Source of the DNA: Candidatus Heimdallarchaeota archaeon
GTDB lineage: Archaea > Asgardarchaeota > Heimdallarchaeia > JABLTI01
Direction of reading: 5' to 3'
DNA length: 42,195 bases
Assembly: GCA_019894765.1 (NCBI GenBank)
Contig: JAGXNT010000033.1
Span: forward strand, 1-42,195
The position numbers were made by a program, and so were the translations under genes. This document shows positions 7,088 through 16,777 of this stretch, piece after piece. Under the pieces are notes generated by a model that worked only from the letters and a program-made list of their open reading frames with translations, had not been told where the DNA came from and made no database searches. Position 1 is the first letter of the stretch; each line of letters begins with the position of its first letter.

Positions 7088-9346
7088 CTATGAAATGACT
7101 TTCACTTGTTTGGTAACACTGGTATCTAAGTCGACTTCACATAAATCATCATCACAATATTCATGTGTCATTCGCTTGCCCTTTACCCGAAGTATAGCAT
7201 TGAAAATTACAAATAATGAAACACCCATGTCTCCAATCAAAACAGCCATCCATAAATCGATAAAGCCAAAATAGGATAGAACGAATAGTACCAATTTAAT
7301 CAATAATGCTAAAGTGATATTCTGAATTATTACTCTCATCGCTTTTTTACTAATTGTCATAAGATAATGTAAAGCATCGAAACTATCAGTCATAAGAGCA
7401 ATATCTGCAGCTTCCAAAGCAATATCTGATCCCTTTGCACCCATTGCAATGCCTACATTCGCATGAGCAAGAGCAGGAGCATCATTAATCCCGTCACCGA
7501 TCATTGCAACGTGACCATATTTTTCGTAGATTTCATCAATAATCTTCATTTTCTGATCTGGCAGTAATTCAGCATAGTATTCATCTATCTCAAGTTCGCT
7601 AGCAATCTCACTTGCAGTTTTTGAATTATCGCCTGTAAGCATAATTGTCCTCTTAATGTTTAATTCTTTGAGCTCATGAATCATCCCTTTCGCATGGGGT
7701 TTAAGTTGGTCTTGCACTGAAATTATACCTATTACTTTGGTTTTATTACTTACAATGACAGTTGATTTTTGTTCTGACTGCATTATTGCTAGACTTGTTT
7801 TCAAGTAATCATCAAATTCTAATTCTCTCTCAACGATCATCCTATGATTGCCAACAAACCACTCTTGACCATTAATAATTCCTTGTACACCCATTCCTGT
7901 TATCGATTGAAAATCAGAGACATCAATTGCTTCAATCTTGTCATCCAACATTTTTTCTTTGATTGCTTTGGCTATTGGATGTTTGGAATTTATCTCGAGA
8001 GACCCACTAATTTCTAGTAATTCTCTTTCTTCATAGCCATCAATTGCTATGATTTCTTGAACTTGTGGATGACCAAGAGTCAAAGTCCCCGTTTTATCAA
8101 AAGCAAAAACTTTAGTCTTACTCAGACTTTCTATGTATGACCCGCCTTTAATTAGAACACCATTTCTTGCTGAACGACTAATTGCCACAACTATGGTTAT
8201 TGGTGTGGATAATACAACTGCACAAGGACAAGATATAACAAGAATTACTAGAGCGATTTTGCTCCAGATTATCAAACCAGCTAAATAAGTACTTCCAACA
8301 AAAATAGGGGGAATAAAAGCAGTGATTAGCGCAACTACGAACATAATTGGAGTATAGTATTTGGCAAAATTATCAACAAAACGGTCGATTGGTGCTCGTT
8401 GATCAGACTCCTCAACAAGTTCCACGATTTTCCTCAAGAAAATGTCTTCATATCTCTTTGTTACTAGAATTGTTAATGCGCCATCTTCGCATAGCGTTCC
8501 TGCGAAAACTTCGTCTCCTTTTGTTTTCAATGCAGGCATTGATTCTCCTGTTATTGGAGCTTGATTTATGTAAGACTTACCAGAAGAAATGACACCATCT
8601 AATGGAATTCTCTCACCTGCTTTTACGATGATGTGTGAATTTATTTCTACATTAGTTGCAGGAACAATTATTGATCCATCTTTGGTTTTCAAAGTTGCTT
8701 TTGAAGGAGCATAATTTATCAAGCTTTCAATGGAATTCTTCGCACTCTCAATACTAATGTTCTCTGCTAATTCAGCTATAGAAAATAGAAAAACGATGCT
8801 AGTTGCTTCTATATCTTCTCCTAGGATTATTGCGCCAATTGCTGCAACTGTCATAAGTATGTTAATATCAATTTTCAAACCCTTTATTGAGAAGAAAGCT
8901 TTCTTAAAAATGAAGACTCCACCAATTAACATACCTAAAATATAAGCAATTCGTGATCCCATAGGTTTTGCAAATGCAAATTGCAATAATGCTCCAGTCA
9001 ACAATAATAAACCGGAAACGATTATTGTATAGAGCTCTTTCTTCTTGAAAATCGATTTCCAGATGCTTTGTTGATGGCGTTTCTCTAACTCATCTTGTAA
9101 ATCAGCTTCTAATTTAAACTCGGAATCCTCGTCTTTGTAAAGTGAATAACCAGCTTTTGTGATAACTGATTTTATTTGTTCTTCAGATACTTTCGTTGGT
9201 TCAATTTCAAAATAGATTTTCTTAAAAACAATATTAATTCTTACATCAAGTACTCCTTCCAAACCCAAGAGTTTTTTCTCCAGTGTTTTTCCACAACCAG
9301 CACAATCTATTCCAATTACTTTGTAGGATAGTTTTGTACTTGACAT
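7088..9346 (-). CDS. Heavy-metal P1B-type ATPase, Zn/Cd-exporting (ZntA/CadA-like)
   Basis: 752 residues. An N-terminal heavy-metal-associated domain (about 1-70) has CxxC at 15-18 within GIDCAGC. Membrane helices follow, then the SCPCAVV metal-transport motif, the phosphorylation motif DKTGTLT, the HP motif (SKHPIAKA), the MLTGDNSKTA nucleotide site and the hinge GDGINDAPALA. The last helix pair has LLIKLVLF and LIGDMGVSL: the Lys and Asp typical of P1B-2 (Zn, Cd, Pb) pumps rather than copper pumps. The C-terminal tail has HEYCDDDLC, a further possible metal site. Expected role: pumping excess Zn/Cd out of the cytosol. The upstream gap has two dyad repeats that may bind a regulator. Confidence 0.92.
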   Translation of the reverse strand: MSSTKLSYKVIGIDCAGCGKTLEKKLLGLEGVLDVRINIVFKKIYFEIEPTKVSEEQIKSVITKAGYSLYKDEDSEFKLEADLQDELEKRHQQSIWKSIFKKKELYTIIVSGLLLLTGALLQFAFAKPMGSRIAYILGMLIGGVFIFKKAFFSIKGLKIDINILMTVAAIGAIILGEDIEATSIVFLFSIAELAENISIESAKNSIESLINYAPSKATLKTKDGSIIVPATNVEINSHIIVKAGERIPLDGVISSGKSYINQAPITGESMPALKTKGDEVFAGTLCEDGALTILVTKRYEDIFLRKIVELVEESDQRAPIDRFVDNFAKYYTPIMFVVALITAFIPPIFVGSTYLAGLIIWSKIALVILVISCPCAVVLSTPITIVVAISRSARNGVLIKGGSYIESLSKTKVFAFDKTGTLTLGHPQVQEIIAIDGYEERELLEISGSLEINSKHPIAKAIKEKMLDDKIEAIDVSDFQSITGMGVQGIINGQEWFVGNHRMIVERELEFDDYLKTSLAIMQSEQKSTVIVSNKTKVIGIISVQDQLKPHAKGMIHELKELNIKRTIMLTGDNSKTASEIASELEIDEYYAELLPDQKMKIIDEIYEKYGHVAMIGDGINDAPALAHANVGIAMGAKGSDIALEAADIALMTDSFDALHYLMTISKKAMRVIIQNITLALLIKLVLFVLSYFGFIDLWMAVLIGDMGVSLFVIFNAILRVKGKRMTHEYCDDDLCEVDLDTSVTKQVKVIS

Positions 9347-9432
9347 AGTATTTTTTACAGCCTAAGATTTTATGAAATTTTATACTTCCAAAATAATAGC
9401 TATCTTTCATTTTAATCTATAGTTTGATATAG

Positions 9433-9462
9433 AAAATAAGAAAGTAGAACTACTCTTATTTT
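9433..9462. promoter_or_regulatory. Nested inverted repeats between metal ATPase and FtsX gene
   Basis: AAAATAAGA (9433-9441) is the inverse of TCTTATTTT (9454-9462). Nested within it, AGTAG (9443-9447) is the inverse of CTACT (9450-9454). The element lies in the divergent promoter region, about 50 bases upstream of a GTATAAAA-like box for the ATPase. A regulator site is possible; untested. Confidence 0.35.
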
Positions 9463-9485
9463 ATTTGTAAGGCAATTTTTCTTTC

Positions 9486-9509
9486 AAAACTAGACTTATT
9501 ACTAGTTTT
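9486..9509. promoter_or_regulatory. Inverted repeat abutting the FtsX-gene TATA region
   Basis: AAAACTAG (9486-9493) and CTAGTTTT (9502-9509) form a perfect 8-base inverted repeat with an 8-base spacer. The right arm runs into TTTTTTAAAC (9506-9515), the likely TATA region for the gene starting at 9541 or 9571. The placement fits an operator. Confidence 0.4.
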
Positions 9510-9540
9510 TTAAACGATAAAAAGAAAGAAATCTCAGTAT

Positions 9541-12366
9541 TTGAAAACTGTTCGATTTATTGTGATAGATATGAATGCAAAATTCTATTTCACTACAGCA
9601 TTAAAGAATATTACAAATGGTAAAAAACAATCAGTGCTGTTTATCCTAGGCATTTTTCTATCAGTTTCTTTATTGATTTCATTACGTTTATGGTCTTCGA
9701 CAGCTGAAGATCTTGCAGCTCGTGATTTTCTCACAGATCAAGATTTTGAGATGAAAGTCACAACATACATGCCTGAAGAAATTCCTTTCATTCTTGACTG
9801 GTTAAATAATGATCCCATAGTCCAAAAAACATATGAATTGTATTATAATCTTGCATGCTTTAATGCGGAGGAGAAAGATCCTGATTATATTTTCGACCCA
9901 CAAGAAGATCCTGATGATCCCATTTCAATTACGGCTTTGGGTTTGTGGCCGCAAGATTCCTTAAATCGAATAGAATCTCAATTCTCAGTTCGTGGTTCTT
10001 TTGATTTACAGCTTGGTGAAGTACTCATTAGTGAGTATGAAGCCAAGGAAATTGAAGGTATTATGGGTTATCCTATTGAACCTGGGATGAAAATAAATGT
10101 AAGTATTGCAAGAAGAAGTCCGGAATTAGGAGAAGTACGTTTATTTCAAATGGAATTGCGACATTTCGAGAATGTAACGGTTAAAGGTATATATCGCCCA
10201 ATTCCTACGATTTCAATGCTTCAAAAAACCTTCTCTGCAAGTTTCCTAAGAGATTCAGTTATTTTCTTGCGAGAAAACATCATTGATTCAGATATCCTTC
10301 AGATGAGAGCAAATGGTATAGAACCAGCAATTATGGTTAAAACCAAAATAGATGAGTTGAAAAAGAATGGTATTGGAGAAATCCTGAATATTCTAGAAGA
10401 TTTAGCTGATAGACTGAAAATTACCTACCAATCTTCTCAATTTGTTATTTTAGATACTCCGACATTAGATCTACAACAATCATATAGTCTTGCACAAACT
10501 GCTATTGTATTTATGGTACCAGTTATTGCTGCTAGTGTAATTTTAACGTTGTTTACAACCAATATAGTTATCGAAAAAAGAAAAGAGCAACTATATACCA
10601 TAAAAGATCGGGGAGGGCAGAACTGGCAGATAATAGGATTAATACTTTTAGAATTCTTAATCTTAACATTGGTAGGAATAATACTCTCAATTGTGTGTTC
10701 TTTTGTAATTGCTTCTCTAATTCCATCCATAGCTTCAGGTAGCTTTTCAGGTGCAGTTTTCAGAGAGTTTATTACAAAAGTAGAATTCCCTTATACTTTA
10801 ACACTTTACATAACAGTTTCTGTGTTAGTAGTCTCAAGTCTCTTTGTTTTGCTAAAACTAAGATTGGTACTACAAAATAATCTTGAGGATAAACAAAGGC
10901 AAACAAGAGAACGGATTCAAAAACTAGCTACAATAATTATTGTTGGTGGGCTCTTTATTCTCACTTTAATATTCTTGATTTACAATACAATCCAAAATCA
11001 CAAGAATACATCAGATATTTTCAATTTCACTATCTATCAAACACAACAAAGTATGATGATATTTCTTTCACTGATTCTTCTCATATTGCTATTAGCAATT
11101 GTTGCTACGCTTTTCAGTAACAATATTCTTGGAAAATTAAAATGGTTGTACGACAGATTTTTCTTAAACAAATCATTTTTCATCTCAAATTCTCTGAAAA
11201 GCTCAAAGAATAAACTGTCTACAATTCTAATTATACTAATTATTATCTCGTGTTTCAATGTTTTCACACTGAACATTTATTCAACAATAAGAGCGAATGA
11301 ACAAGCAGAATACTATTATAAAAACGGTGCCGATTTACGAATACATACATCTTATGTTGAATCTTCTTATACTACCAATATTTCATCTATTGATGGTATT
11401 GGGGAAATAATGCCTGTTCTAAAAACTGAGGGCAAACTAATCTATAATAGAGTAACGGTGTATGGTATTGATCCGATAATTTATTCTCGAATAGGCAGAT
11501 GGAATAGTGTTTATACGAGTCCAGACGAAGTAACCAATATGATGCGCAGTCTAAATCAGACGGATAACGGGGTGATAATAAGTGATTATGTTTCAAACAG
11601 ACTAAACCTTACTTTAGGATCAACTTTCACTATTGCAGACTTGCCTTATGGGAATGCATACGAATCTTTCGAGGTTAGAGGAGTAATCCATTCTGCTCCA
11701 GGTCTAGGTTTAGCATATGGCATCAATATTGAATTAAACCAACCAAATCAAGAATTCCTACTAATTAATGAAAGAACATTGAGAAATAATTACTTAGTTA
11801 CAGATACAAATCTGTTTTTTGCTAAATTAAAACCAGATGCAGAAATTGAAAGTGTAATAGAGGATACTTTGAATCTTGAGAATGTTATTAATGTTAATCC
11901 TGAAATTGTTAATGAGCAATTCGTTGGAAAATACATTAATAATTACATCCCAGATGTCAAAACATTTCTTTTGATACAAATTATGCTTATGAATATTGTT
12001 GGATTTATAATCATCGGAACAAATATTGAATTCATCCTTAAACAAAGAGATCAGAGTAATGCAATTCTCAACAGCATTGGCAATTCTAATAAAAACCTAA
12101 TACAAACAGTTTTTGCTGAATTGATGGTTGTTGAGATAACATCTATCATCATTGCTTTTATTGTCGCCCTTCCATTATCGGTTTACAGTATTTACTTTAA
12201 CAGACCTATTTTCACAAATCATAATATCTTACCTTACATTTTCAAATTTGATGTAATTGGTATTCCAATTTTCATAATAGCTATGTTAGCAATTTCACTT
12301 TTAGTTACTTTGCCATCTTTAGTTAGATTTGCAAAGCAAAATATCTCCTTAATGCTACGAAAATGA
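9541..12366 (+). CDS. FtsX-like (MacB-type) ABC transporter permease, large
   Basis: Up to 941 residues. The layout is the double FtsX form: a first membrane helix near residues 35-52 (SVLFILGIFLSVSLLI), a large external domain of about 280 residues, then three helices (near 322-430), one or more further helices near 465-530, a second helix-external domain-three helix unit (about 560-935), and a short basic tail. Such permeases usually work with a separate ATPase in lipoprotein or lipid release or in sensing; no ATPase gene is adjacent. The TTG at 9541 has no clear ribosome site, and an in-frame ATG at 9571 (MNAKFYFTTALKNI) is an equally good start. Its stop abuts the stop of the convergent gene with no gap. 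Confidence 0.8.
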   Translation: MKTVRFIVIDMNAKFYFTTALKNITNGKKQSVLFILGIFLSVSLLISLRLWSSTAEDLAARDFLTDQDFEMKVTTYMPEEIPFILDWLNNDPIVQKTYELYYNLACFNAEEKDPDYIFDPQEDPDDPISITALGLWPQDSLNRIESQFSVRGSFDLQLGEVLISEYEAKEIEGIMGYPIEPGMKINVSIARRSPELGEVRLFQMELRHFENVTVKGIYRPIPTISMLQKTFSASFLRDSVIFLRENIIDSDILQMRANGIEPAIMVKTKIDELKKNGIGEILNILEDLADRLKITYQSSQFVILDTPTLDLQQSYSLAQTAIVFMVPVIAASVILTLFTTNIVIEKRKEQLYTIKDRGGQNWQIIGLILLEFLILTLVGIILSIVCSFVIASLIPSIASGSFSGAVFREFITKVEFPYTLTLYITVSVLVVSSLFVLLKLRLVLQNNLEDKQRQTRERIQKLATIIIVGGLFILTLIFLIYNTIQNHKNTSDIFNFTIYQTQQSMMIFLSLILLILLLAIVATLFSNNILGKLKWLYDRFFLNKSFFISNSLKSSKNKLSTILIILIIISCFNVFTLNIYSTIRANEQAEYYYKNGADLRIHTSYVESSYTTNISSIDGIGEIMPVLKTEGKLIYNRVTVYGIDPIIYSRIGRWNSVYTSPDEVTNMMRSLNQTDNGVIISDYVSNRLNLTLGSTFTIADLPYGNAYESFEVRGVIHSAPGLGLAYGINIELNQPNQEFLLINERTLRNNYLVTDTNLFFAKLKPDAEIESVIEDTLNLENVINVNPEIVNEQFVGKYINNYIPDVKTFLLIQIMLMNIVGFIIIGTNIEFILKQRDQSNAILNSIGNSNKNLIQTVFAELMVVEITSIIIAFIVALPLSVYSIYFNRPIFTNHNILPYIFKFDVIGIPIFIIAMLAISLLVTLPSLVRFAKQNISLMLRK

Positions 12367-13317
12367 TTAGAAAGCAAAAACTCCGAGTATGATAGTCCCT
12401 ATGAATATAGCTAATGCAGAAATAATCATTACTGTGAAGATTGACCAGTGCCACTTCAAAATATAATGACCATTTGATAGTCTAAATGGTATCAAACTTA
12501 TCAATACTATTTGTGAAGCAAAGAAAGCAGCATTTACGAAAAAGGCTGCAGCAAATTCATTTAGAAGAAACCAACCAAGTAAAATGAAAGTAAGACCCAG
12601 CGCTAAGTTGATGACTAATCCTATAGAACTCACTAGTCCTCTCTGTCTTTTAGTCATAAATTGGATTTCAGGTATAACGACCATACCTGGGAAAAAGATT
12701 ATTTTAATGGGCGAAATTGCCATTACTAAATTAATCAGTATGCCAATTTTCGATAAGATGTATCTTGAAGAGTATCCGAATTTTCTTGCTAAGAATTTTT
12801 TAGGGTAAACCAATGAAAAATACACTAGTATAATATTAAGAGAAACGAAACCAAGTAAATACCAAGGTAAATTAGACATAAAGATTGAGATGAGTCCATA
12901 GGATAAAATCATCAAAAGTAAACCTAACAAGAAATCTAATGTTTCTCTTCCAACAGAGAAGGAATCACCGACCATTGAAAGGAGTTTGCGATCCATGGCT
13001 TGTCTTCTAGTAGGTTTTGTGGTATAGATTTGACCGGAATCATCTGTAGTGTAATAGTGAGAGTCAGGTTCAAAGTATTCTGACTCGATTGGTTCACTCT
13101 TTCTTTGACGACGACTTTTTCGTGGTTCGCTAATTTCTGATTGATTATCTTTCTTTAAAATTGGTGACACAGTAGATGGAGAAGTCAAAAGATGAAGCTT
13201 CTCACAATCATGATTTTCCGGTAATCGATGAGTAGTACAAAATAACTTAGTGCAATATCGACATTTGAAAGGTAAAGCTTCCTTTCTACCACAGTCAGGA
13301 TATTCACAAGTCGCCAT
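12367..13317 (-). CDS. AN1-type zinc finger fused to an M50-like membrane domain lacking catalytic residues
   Basis: 316 residues from the ATG at 13317 (a GTG at 13329 is also in frame). Residues 4-38 have the full AN1 zinc ligand pattern: C4, C9, C19, C22, C27, H30, H36, C38. A charged linker follows, then about six membrane helices. The membrane part resembles archaeal site-2 proteases: KKFLARKFGYSSRY falls where HExxHxxxARxxG is expected, SPIKIIFFPGMVVIP fits the following loop, SSIGLVINLALGL fits the GPxxN helix, and LIPFRLSNGHYIL stands where LIPxPPLDGGxIL is usual. The HExxH and the LDG aspartate are both missing. So it is probably a pseudoprotease that binds, but does not cut, membrane substrates. 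The M50 link is a hand alignment. Confidence 0.65.
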   Translation of the reverse strand: MATCEYPDCGRKEALPFKCRYCTKLFCTTHRLPENHDCEKLHLLTSPSTVSPILKKDNQSEISEPRKSRRQRKSEPIESEYFEPDSHYYTTDDSGQIYTTKPTRRQAMDRKLLSMVGDSFSVGRETLDFLLGLLLMILSYGLISIFMSNLPWYLLGFVSLNIILVYFSLVYPKKFLARKFGYSSRYILSKIGILINLVMAISPIKIIFFPGMVVIPEIQFMTKRQRGLVSSIGLVINLALGLTFILLGWFLLNEFAAAFFVNAAFFASQIVLISLIPFRLSNGHYILKWHWSIFTVMIISALAIFIGTIILGVFAF

Positions 13318-13398
13318 TTTGCAATCCACGAGTCAAAGGAATATTTGTGATTTATAGGAATTGCTTTTGTTTTGAATTGATTGTTGTGAAAGAGATTT

Positions 13399-14916
13399 TT
13401 AAATCGGAATTACAGGGATCGATTCTTTTCTTAATAGTTCTCTCGAGCATTTAATGAACTCAAATACTGTCCTTGTAAGATACCAGATTATAGTCACAAA
13501 TATTATGGAAACCCAAACTACTGCAGGAATAATTTGAGTTAATTTTAAAGCCGGCAGAACAATTACTCGATAAAGGAAAGTGTTTTCAGATGCAGGAAAT
13601 TCGGATAGCTTCAAAAACATTTCAGGATTATAGGCTTCATAAATTACCAGAGCAATTCCATGAATTAATGTTAGAAGTGAATATTCGATTAGTAGTCCTT
13701 TCTTTTTTCGAAGAGCTATAAATGGAATAAACCAAGCGAGAATCTGGATGTTTATTGCTTTGAAACAGATAGCAAACATAAAGATTGGAAGATAAACAAG
13801 CAAGATTATTTTCGATAATGGTAATTTGTCAATGGTATGGGTTTTCATTAGACCTCTGTATCGAAGGATATAGATAACAAATACCACAAAATAAATTCCA
13901 ACAAAAAGTGGCATGTAAAGCTTTTGAATAAACCAAGGCTCATCTTGAGATGTATAAGTATCCGCGATTCCCCCAACATATTTCACTTTAAAACCGTTCC
14001 AGATAATGAAGATTGCATGCCATAGAGAGAATCCATACGCAATATGTGAATCTCTTAGTAAAATAGCTGAAATGAAATCCGAAGGGATTGTAATTAGAAA
14101 TGGAAAGATAGGTAAGAAGCCCAGAAGCAAACCTAAAAGAAACGGTAGAATGTCATCTTTTTTCATCCAGAAAATCACAAACGGAAGAAAAATAATTCCG
14201 ATGTATTTAACTGAAGAACCTAATGCAGCATAGAAAGCAATTCCAAACCAATTACCAATTTGAATACAATAAATAACCATGGCAAAACAAAAGATGAGGA
14301 GACTATCATATCTTCCACCCCCTGTTTGAAGAATTAATGGTAAAGCAAATGCTACAAAATAACCAGCAGTTAGTTTTGATTTTCTGACTTTTTCAAAGGT
14401 AGGATCATCTAGGACATTGCCTTCATAATCTCGTTTAATAATTGCTTTCTCTACAATTTTCATCACAGCTATAGCTATACCAATATCTGCTATTAGAAAA
14501 GGAAATTTCATAAAGAGTCTAAGAGCAATTATATTGTTTTTCCAGGGACAAATGAAATACATTGCAACATACAAAATATCTGCTAAAGGCATATGTGTTG
14601 ATATAATGTCTGTGTAAAGTCTCTCGCCTGCTAGAACTCTTTGGACAATATCAATGTAAAAATCGAAATCCATAGGCCATTGTGTAAATAGGATAAAGAA
14701 AATTCTGCATGCAATCACAAGTAAAACAATACGAATCTCAGGCATTTGCCAGATTCTTTTAATAAAAGCAGCTACTTGTGTTTTTGATATATTTGGTTTT
14801 CTTCTGACTTCTTTCTCACCTAGAAATTGATCCAAATCTTCTTCAATAAATTTCTGAGAACTCCTATTTCCAATTCCTTTAAACAACTTTTCTAGATCTA
14901 TATCGAGTTTTTTCAA
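13399..14916 (-). CDS. GT-C type membrane glycosyltransferase (GT87/DUF2029-like)
   Basis: 505 residues, with a soluble N-terminal tail of about 55 residues and roughly ten to eleven membrane helices. The first external loop has MDFDFYIDIVQRVLAGERLYTDI, then THMPLADILY: an acidic pair and a GxxxYxD-xxPL layout typical of GT-C enzymes that use polyprenyl-phosphate sugars. Expected role: adding a sugar to a lipid-linked or surface glycan outside the membrane; donor and acceptor are unknown. The start is TTG at 14916, preceded by AAGGGG-like bases. The first membrane helix does not appear until about residue 60, so a downstream start would still leave an intact membrane part. Same strand as the surface protein at 15145 but separated by a terminator. 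Confidence 0.7.
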   Translation of the reverse strand: MKKLDIDLEKLFKGIGNRSSQKFIEEDLDQFLGEKEVRRKPNISKTQVAAFIKRIWQMPEIRIVLLVIACRIFFILFTQWPMDFDFYIDIVQRVLAGERLYTDIISTHMPLADILYVAMYFICPWKNNIIALRLFMKFPFLIADIGIAIAVMKIVEKAIIKRDYEGNVLDDPTFEKVRKSKLTAGYFVAFALPLILQTGGGRYDSLLIFCFAMVIYCIQIGNWFGIAFYAALGSSVKYIGIIFLPFVIFWMKKDDILPFLLGLLLGFLPIFPFLITIPSDFISAILLRDSHIAYGFSLWHAIFIIWNGFKVKYVGGIADTYTSQDEPWFIQKLYMPLFVGIYFVVFVIYILRYRGLMKTHTIDKLPLSKIILLVYLPIFMFAICFKAINIQILAWFIPFIALRKKKGLLIEYSLLTLIHGIALVIYEAYNPEMFLKLSEFPASENTFLYRVIVLPALKLTQIIPAVVWVSIIFVTIIWYLTRTVFEFIKCSRELLRKESIPVIPI

Positions 14917-15085
14917 TGAATAACCCCTTTATTTTTCGTGGAATTCTCAACTACAAACTTTAATTCGGTACTTTTGTAGTAATTGAATCTAAGGTTAGAC
15001 TCAATCATCTCTCTAAGATTTCCTTTAAAAACTTCTAAGTCACTTACTGAAACTCAATAATGCTTACGCTAGTTAGGATGAGAAG

Positions 15086-15120
15086 AAAAAAATGAAAAGG
15101 TTGTGCGAAAAATTCGCACA
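15086..15120 (-). terminator. Hairpin plus T-tract terminator after the surface protein gene
   Basis: TGTGCGAA (15102-15109) and TTCGCACA (15113-15120) form a perfect 8-base stem with a 3-base loop. On the minus strand it is followed by a T7 run (opposite 15086-15092). It lies just past the stop of the gene ending at 15145. The rest of the gap to 14917 holds no recognisable gene. Confidence 0.7.
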
Positions 15121-15144
15121 TTAACATTTATGATATTATGACTT

Positions 15145-16752
15145 TTACTTGCGTCGTCTAATTATTAGACCTACAGCTGCAATACCGAGAAGTGCTGGGA
15201 TAGAGACTAGCCATGTAAATCCAGGGAATATTCCATCTTTAATTGGATCTGGTGGATTAAAATCTGGATTGGTTACTTTGAAATCAAAGCCTATTGAAAT
15301 TGTTCCAGTTGGCATGCCAGAAATTGTTGCGAAATCGGAAGTGATTGTAGCATCAATATCAGCTTTTATTCTCATACCTGCAAGTATACCGGATTCAGAA
15401 TATGCGACCCAACCTTCTTGGGCTAGAATTACATTTATGTCAATTGTTGGATCAACTTGAGGATTCAAGAATCCTTCTGGAGTTGGTAGGGACAAAGCTG
15501 TTTCTAAGTCTATATTTACGTCTAGTGATTCTGTTAAGAAGAAGTAACCCTTCTTTTGATCTACTCCAAAGGTTCCTTCAAGGGTATTTATTGTATAGCT
15601 TAAACCACCGGATGTTGATGTCATTGGGATAAAGTCTAATAAGTCTTCTAGATAGACACCTACAATTGTGTCAAATAAGACCATGTAACCAGTGTATATG
15701 TCATAGTCAGCAGTTATTGCAGGAGCGTAGAAGTCTGTGTAAATCATGCCAGTTTCCCACAATGGTATGTAATCCATTTGGAATCCACCTAAGAAACCAG
15801 CAAACATGTAAGTTTCGGGTGCTTTAACTAAGGATTCAGTTGTGAAATCATAGGAATACATATCAGCTGTATAATAGAGCCCTTCGATATCAGTAATCAC
15901 GTATTTTAGTAATGTTTGTCCTTCCATACTTGCAACTTCATCTGTGATGCTTGCAATTGCGCTTTGATTGAGCATGGAATAAATGTCACCAGTACCCTCA
16001 ATTGCTAAATGAGCAATGTCAGTTACTAATTCAATTTCTTGACCAACGGTAAGGTCTAAATCTAAGGTTTCTAATGATACAAAGCTCAGATCAAAAGTCA
16101 TGCCAGTGAAATCCATACCCACAAGGGTGATGTTTTCTATATGGAGATCAGTTAGAATTCCATCAGATTTTCTATATGTCAGAGACACTGAACCTAATCC
16201 TGTATCTAAAGTAGCAATGAAATCAGATCCACCACTATTAACAGTGAATCCAACAGATTCGAGTGCTAGTTCATGGATAGTCCAGCCGTCATCTAAGAAG
16301 AAGAATGTTGTTGGAATAGTTCCATTGAAATGTGGGACACCACCAAGAGTTACACAAGGAGTTGCTGCACCAAATGGAATTACTAAATCCAAAGCAGTAA
16401 ATCCTTCACCGATGGTAATTGTCTCATCAAATTGGAACAAAAGGCCCATTCCATAATTGATATATTTACCAATTACTCCTGCGCCGAAATCATAGTCTTC
16501 TACAGACATGACTTTAACATAGAGTTGATTTCCTGCAAGATCCGAAATGGTTACATTTGGTATTGCTGGGAACGCAAGCTCATTAATAACATATTTAATG
16601 GTCATTCCAGCAGTTACGCCAACGTCATCACCAAAAGTATTTGGAGTGTAAACTGGATCAGCGGTATTATTTGTACCGATGACAGTTAACAAAGGTGAGA
16701 GCATTAGCATTATTGCTGCAAAAACTACTATTTTGTTCAACCTCAAAATCAT
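15145..16752 (-). CDS. Large surface protein with signal peptide and C-terminal anchor
   Basis: 535 residues. A signal peptide is clear (MILRLNKIVVFAAIMLMLSP, hydrophobic core 8-25). The body is rich in Thr, Gly, Asp and aromatic residues with few charges, as in exported beta-rich proteins, and has several NxT/S sequons (NVTIS, NGTIP, NITL, NQSA). The C-terminus ends with FPGFTWLVSIPALL then a hydrophobic stretch and RRRK, a three-part signal like the PGF-CTERM / Loki-CTERM type sorting signals; this may mean anchoring or processing by an archaeosortase. The body family is not recognised. The ATG has AGGTGAT just upstream. A perfect palindrome covers the expected transcription start. Confidence 0.7.
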   Translation of the reverse strand: MILRLNKIVVFAAIMLMLSPLLTVIGTNNTADPVYTPNTFGDDVGVTAGMTIKYVINELAFPAIPNVTISDLAGNQLYVKVMSVEDYDFGAGVIGKYINYGMGLLFQFDETITIGEGFTALDLVIPFGAATPCVTLGGVPHFNGTIPTTFFFLDDGWTIHELALESVGFTVNSGGSDFIATLDTGLGSVSLTYRKSDGILTDLHIENITLVGMDFTGMTFDLSFVSLETLDLDLTVGQEIELVTDIAHLAIEGTGDIYSMLNQSAIASITDEVASMEGQTLLKYVITDIEGLYYTADMYSYDFTTESLVKAPETYMFAGFLGGFQMDYIPLWETGMIYTDFYAPAITADYDIYTGYMVLFDTIVGVYLEDLLDFIPMTSTSGGLSYTINTLEGTFGVDQKKGYFFLTESLDVNIDLETALSLPTPEGFLNPQVDPTIDINVILAQEGWVAYSESGILAGMRIKADIDATITSDFATISGMPTGTISIGFDFKVTNPDFNPPDPIKDGIFPGFTWLVSIPALLGIAAVGLIIRRRK

Positions 16753-16777
16753 ATCACCTAATTTTTATAGGGATTTA

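Noticed and set aside
14917..15085. Possible small gene or tRNA between the surface protein and GT-C genes
   Set aside because: No open frame with a ribosome site and no cloverleaf or CCA-end pattern was seen; only A/T-rich promoter-like sequence.
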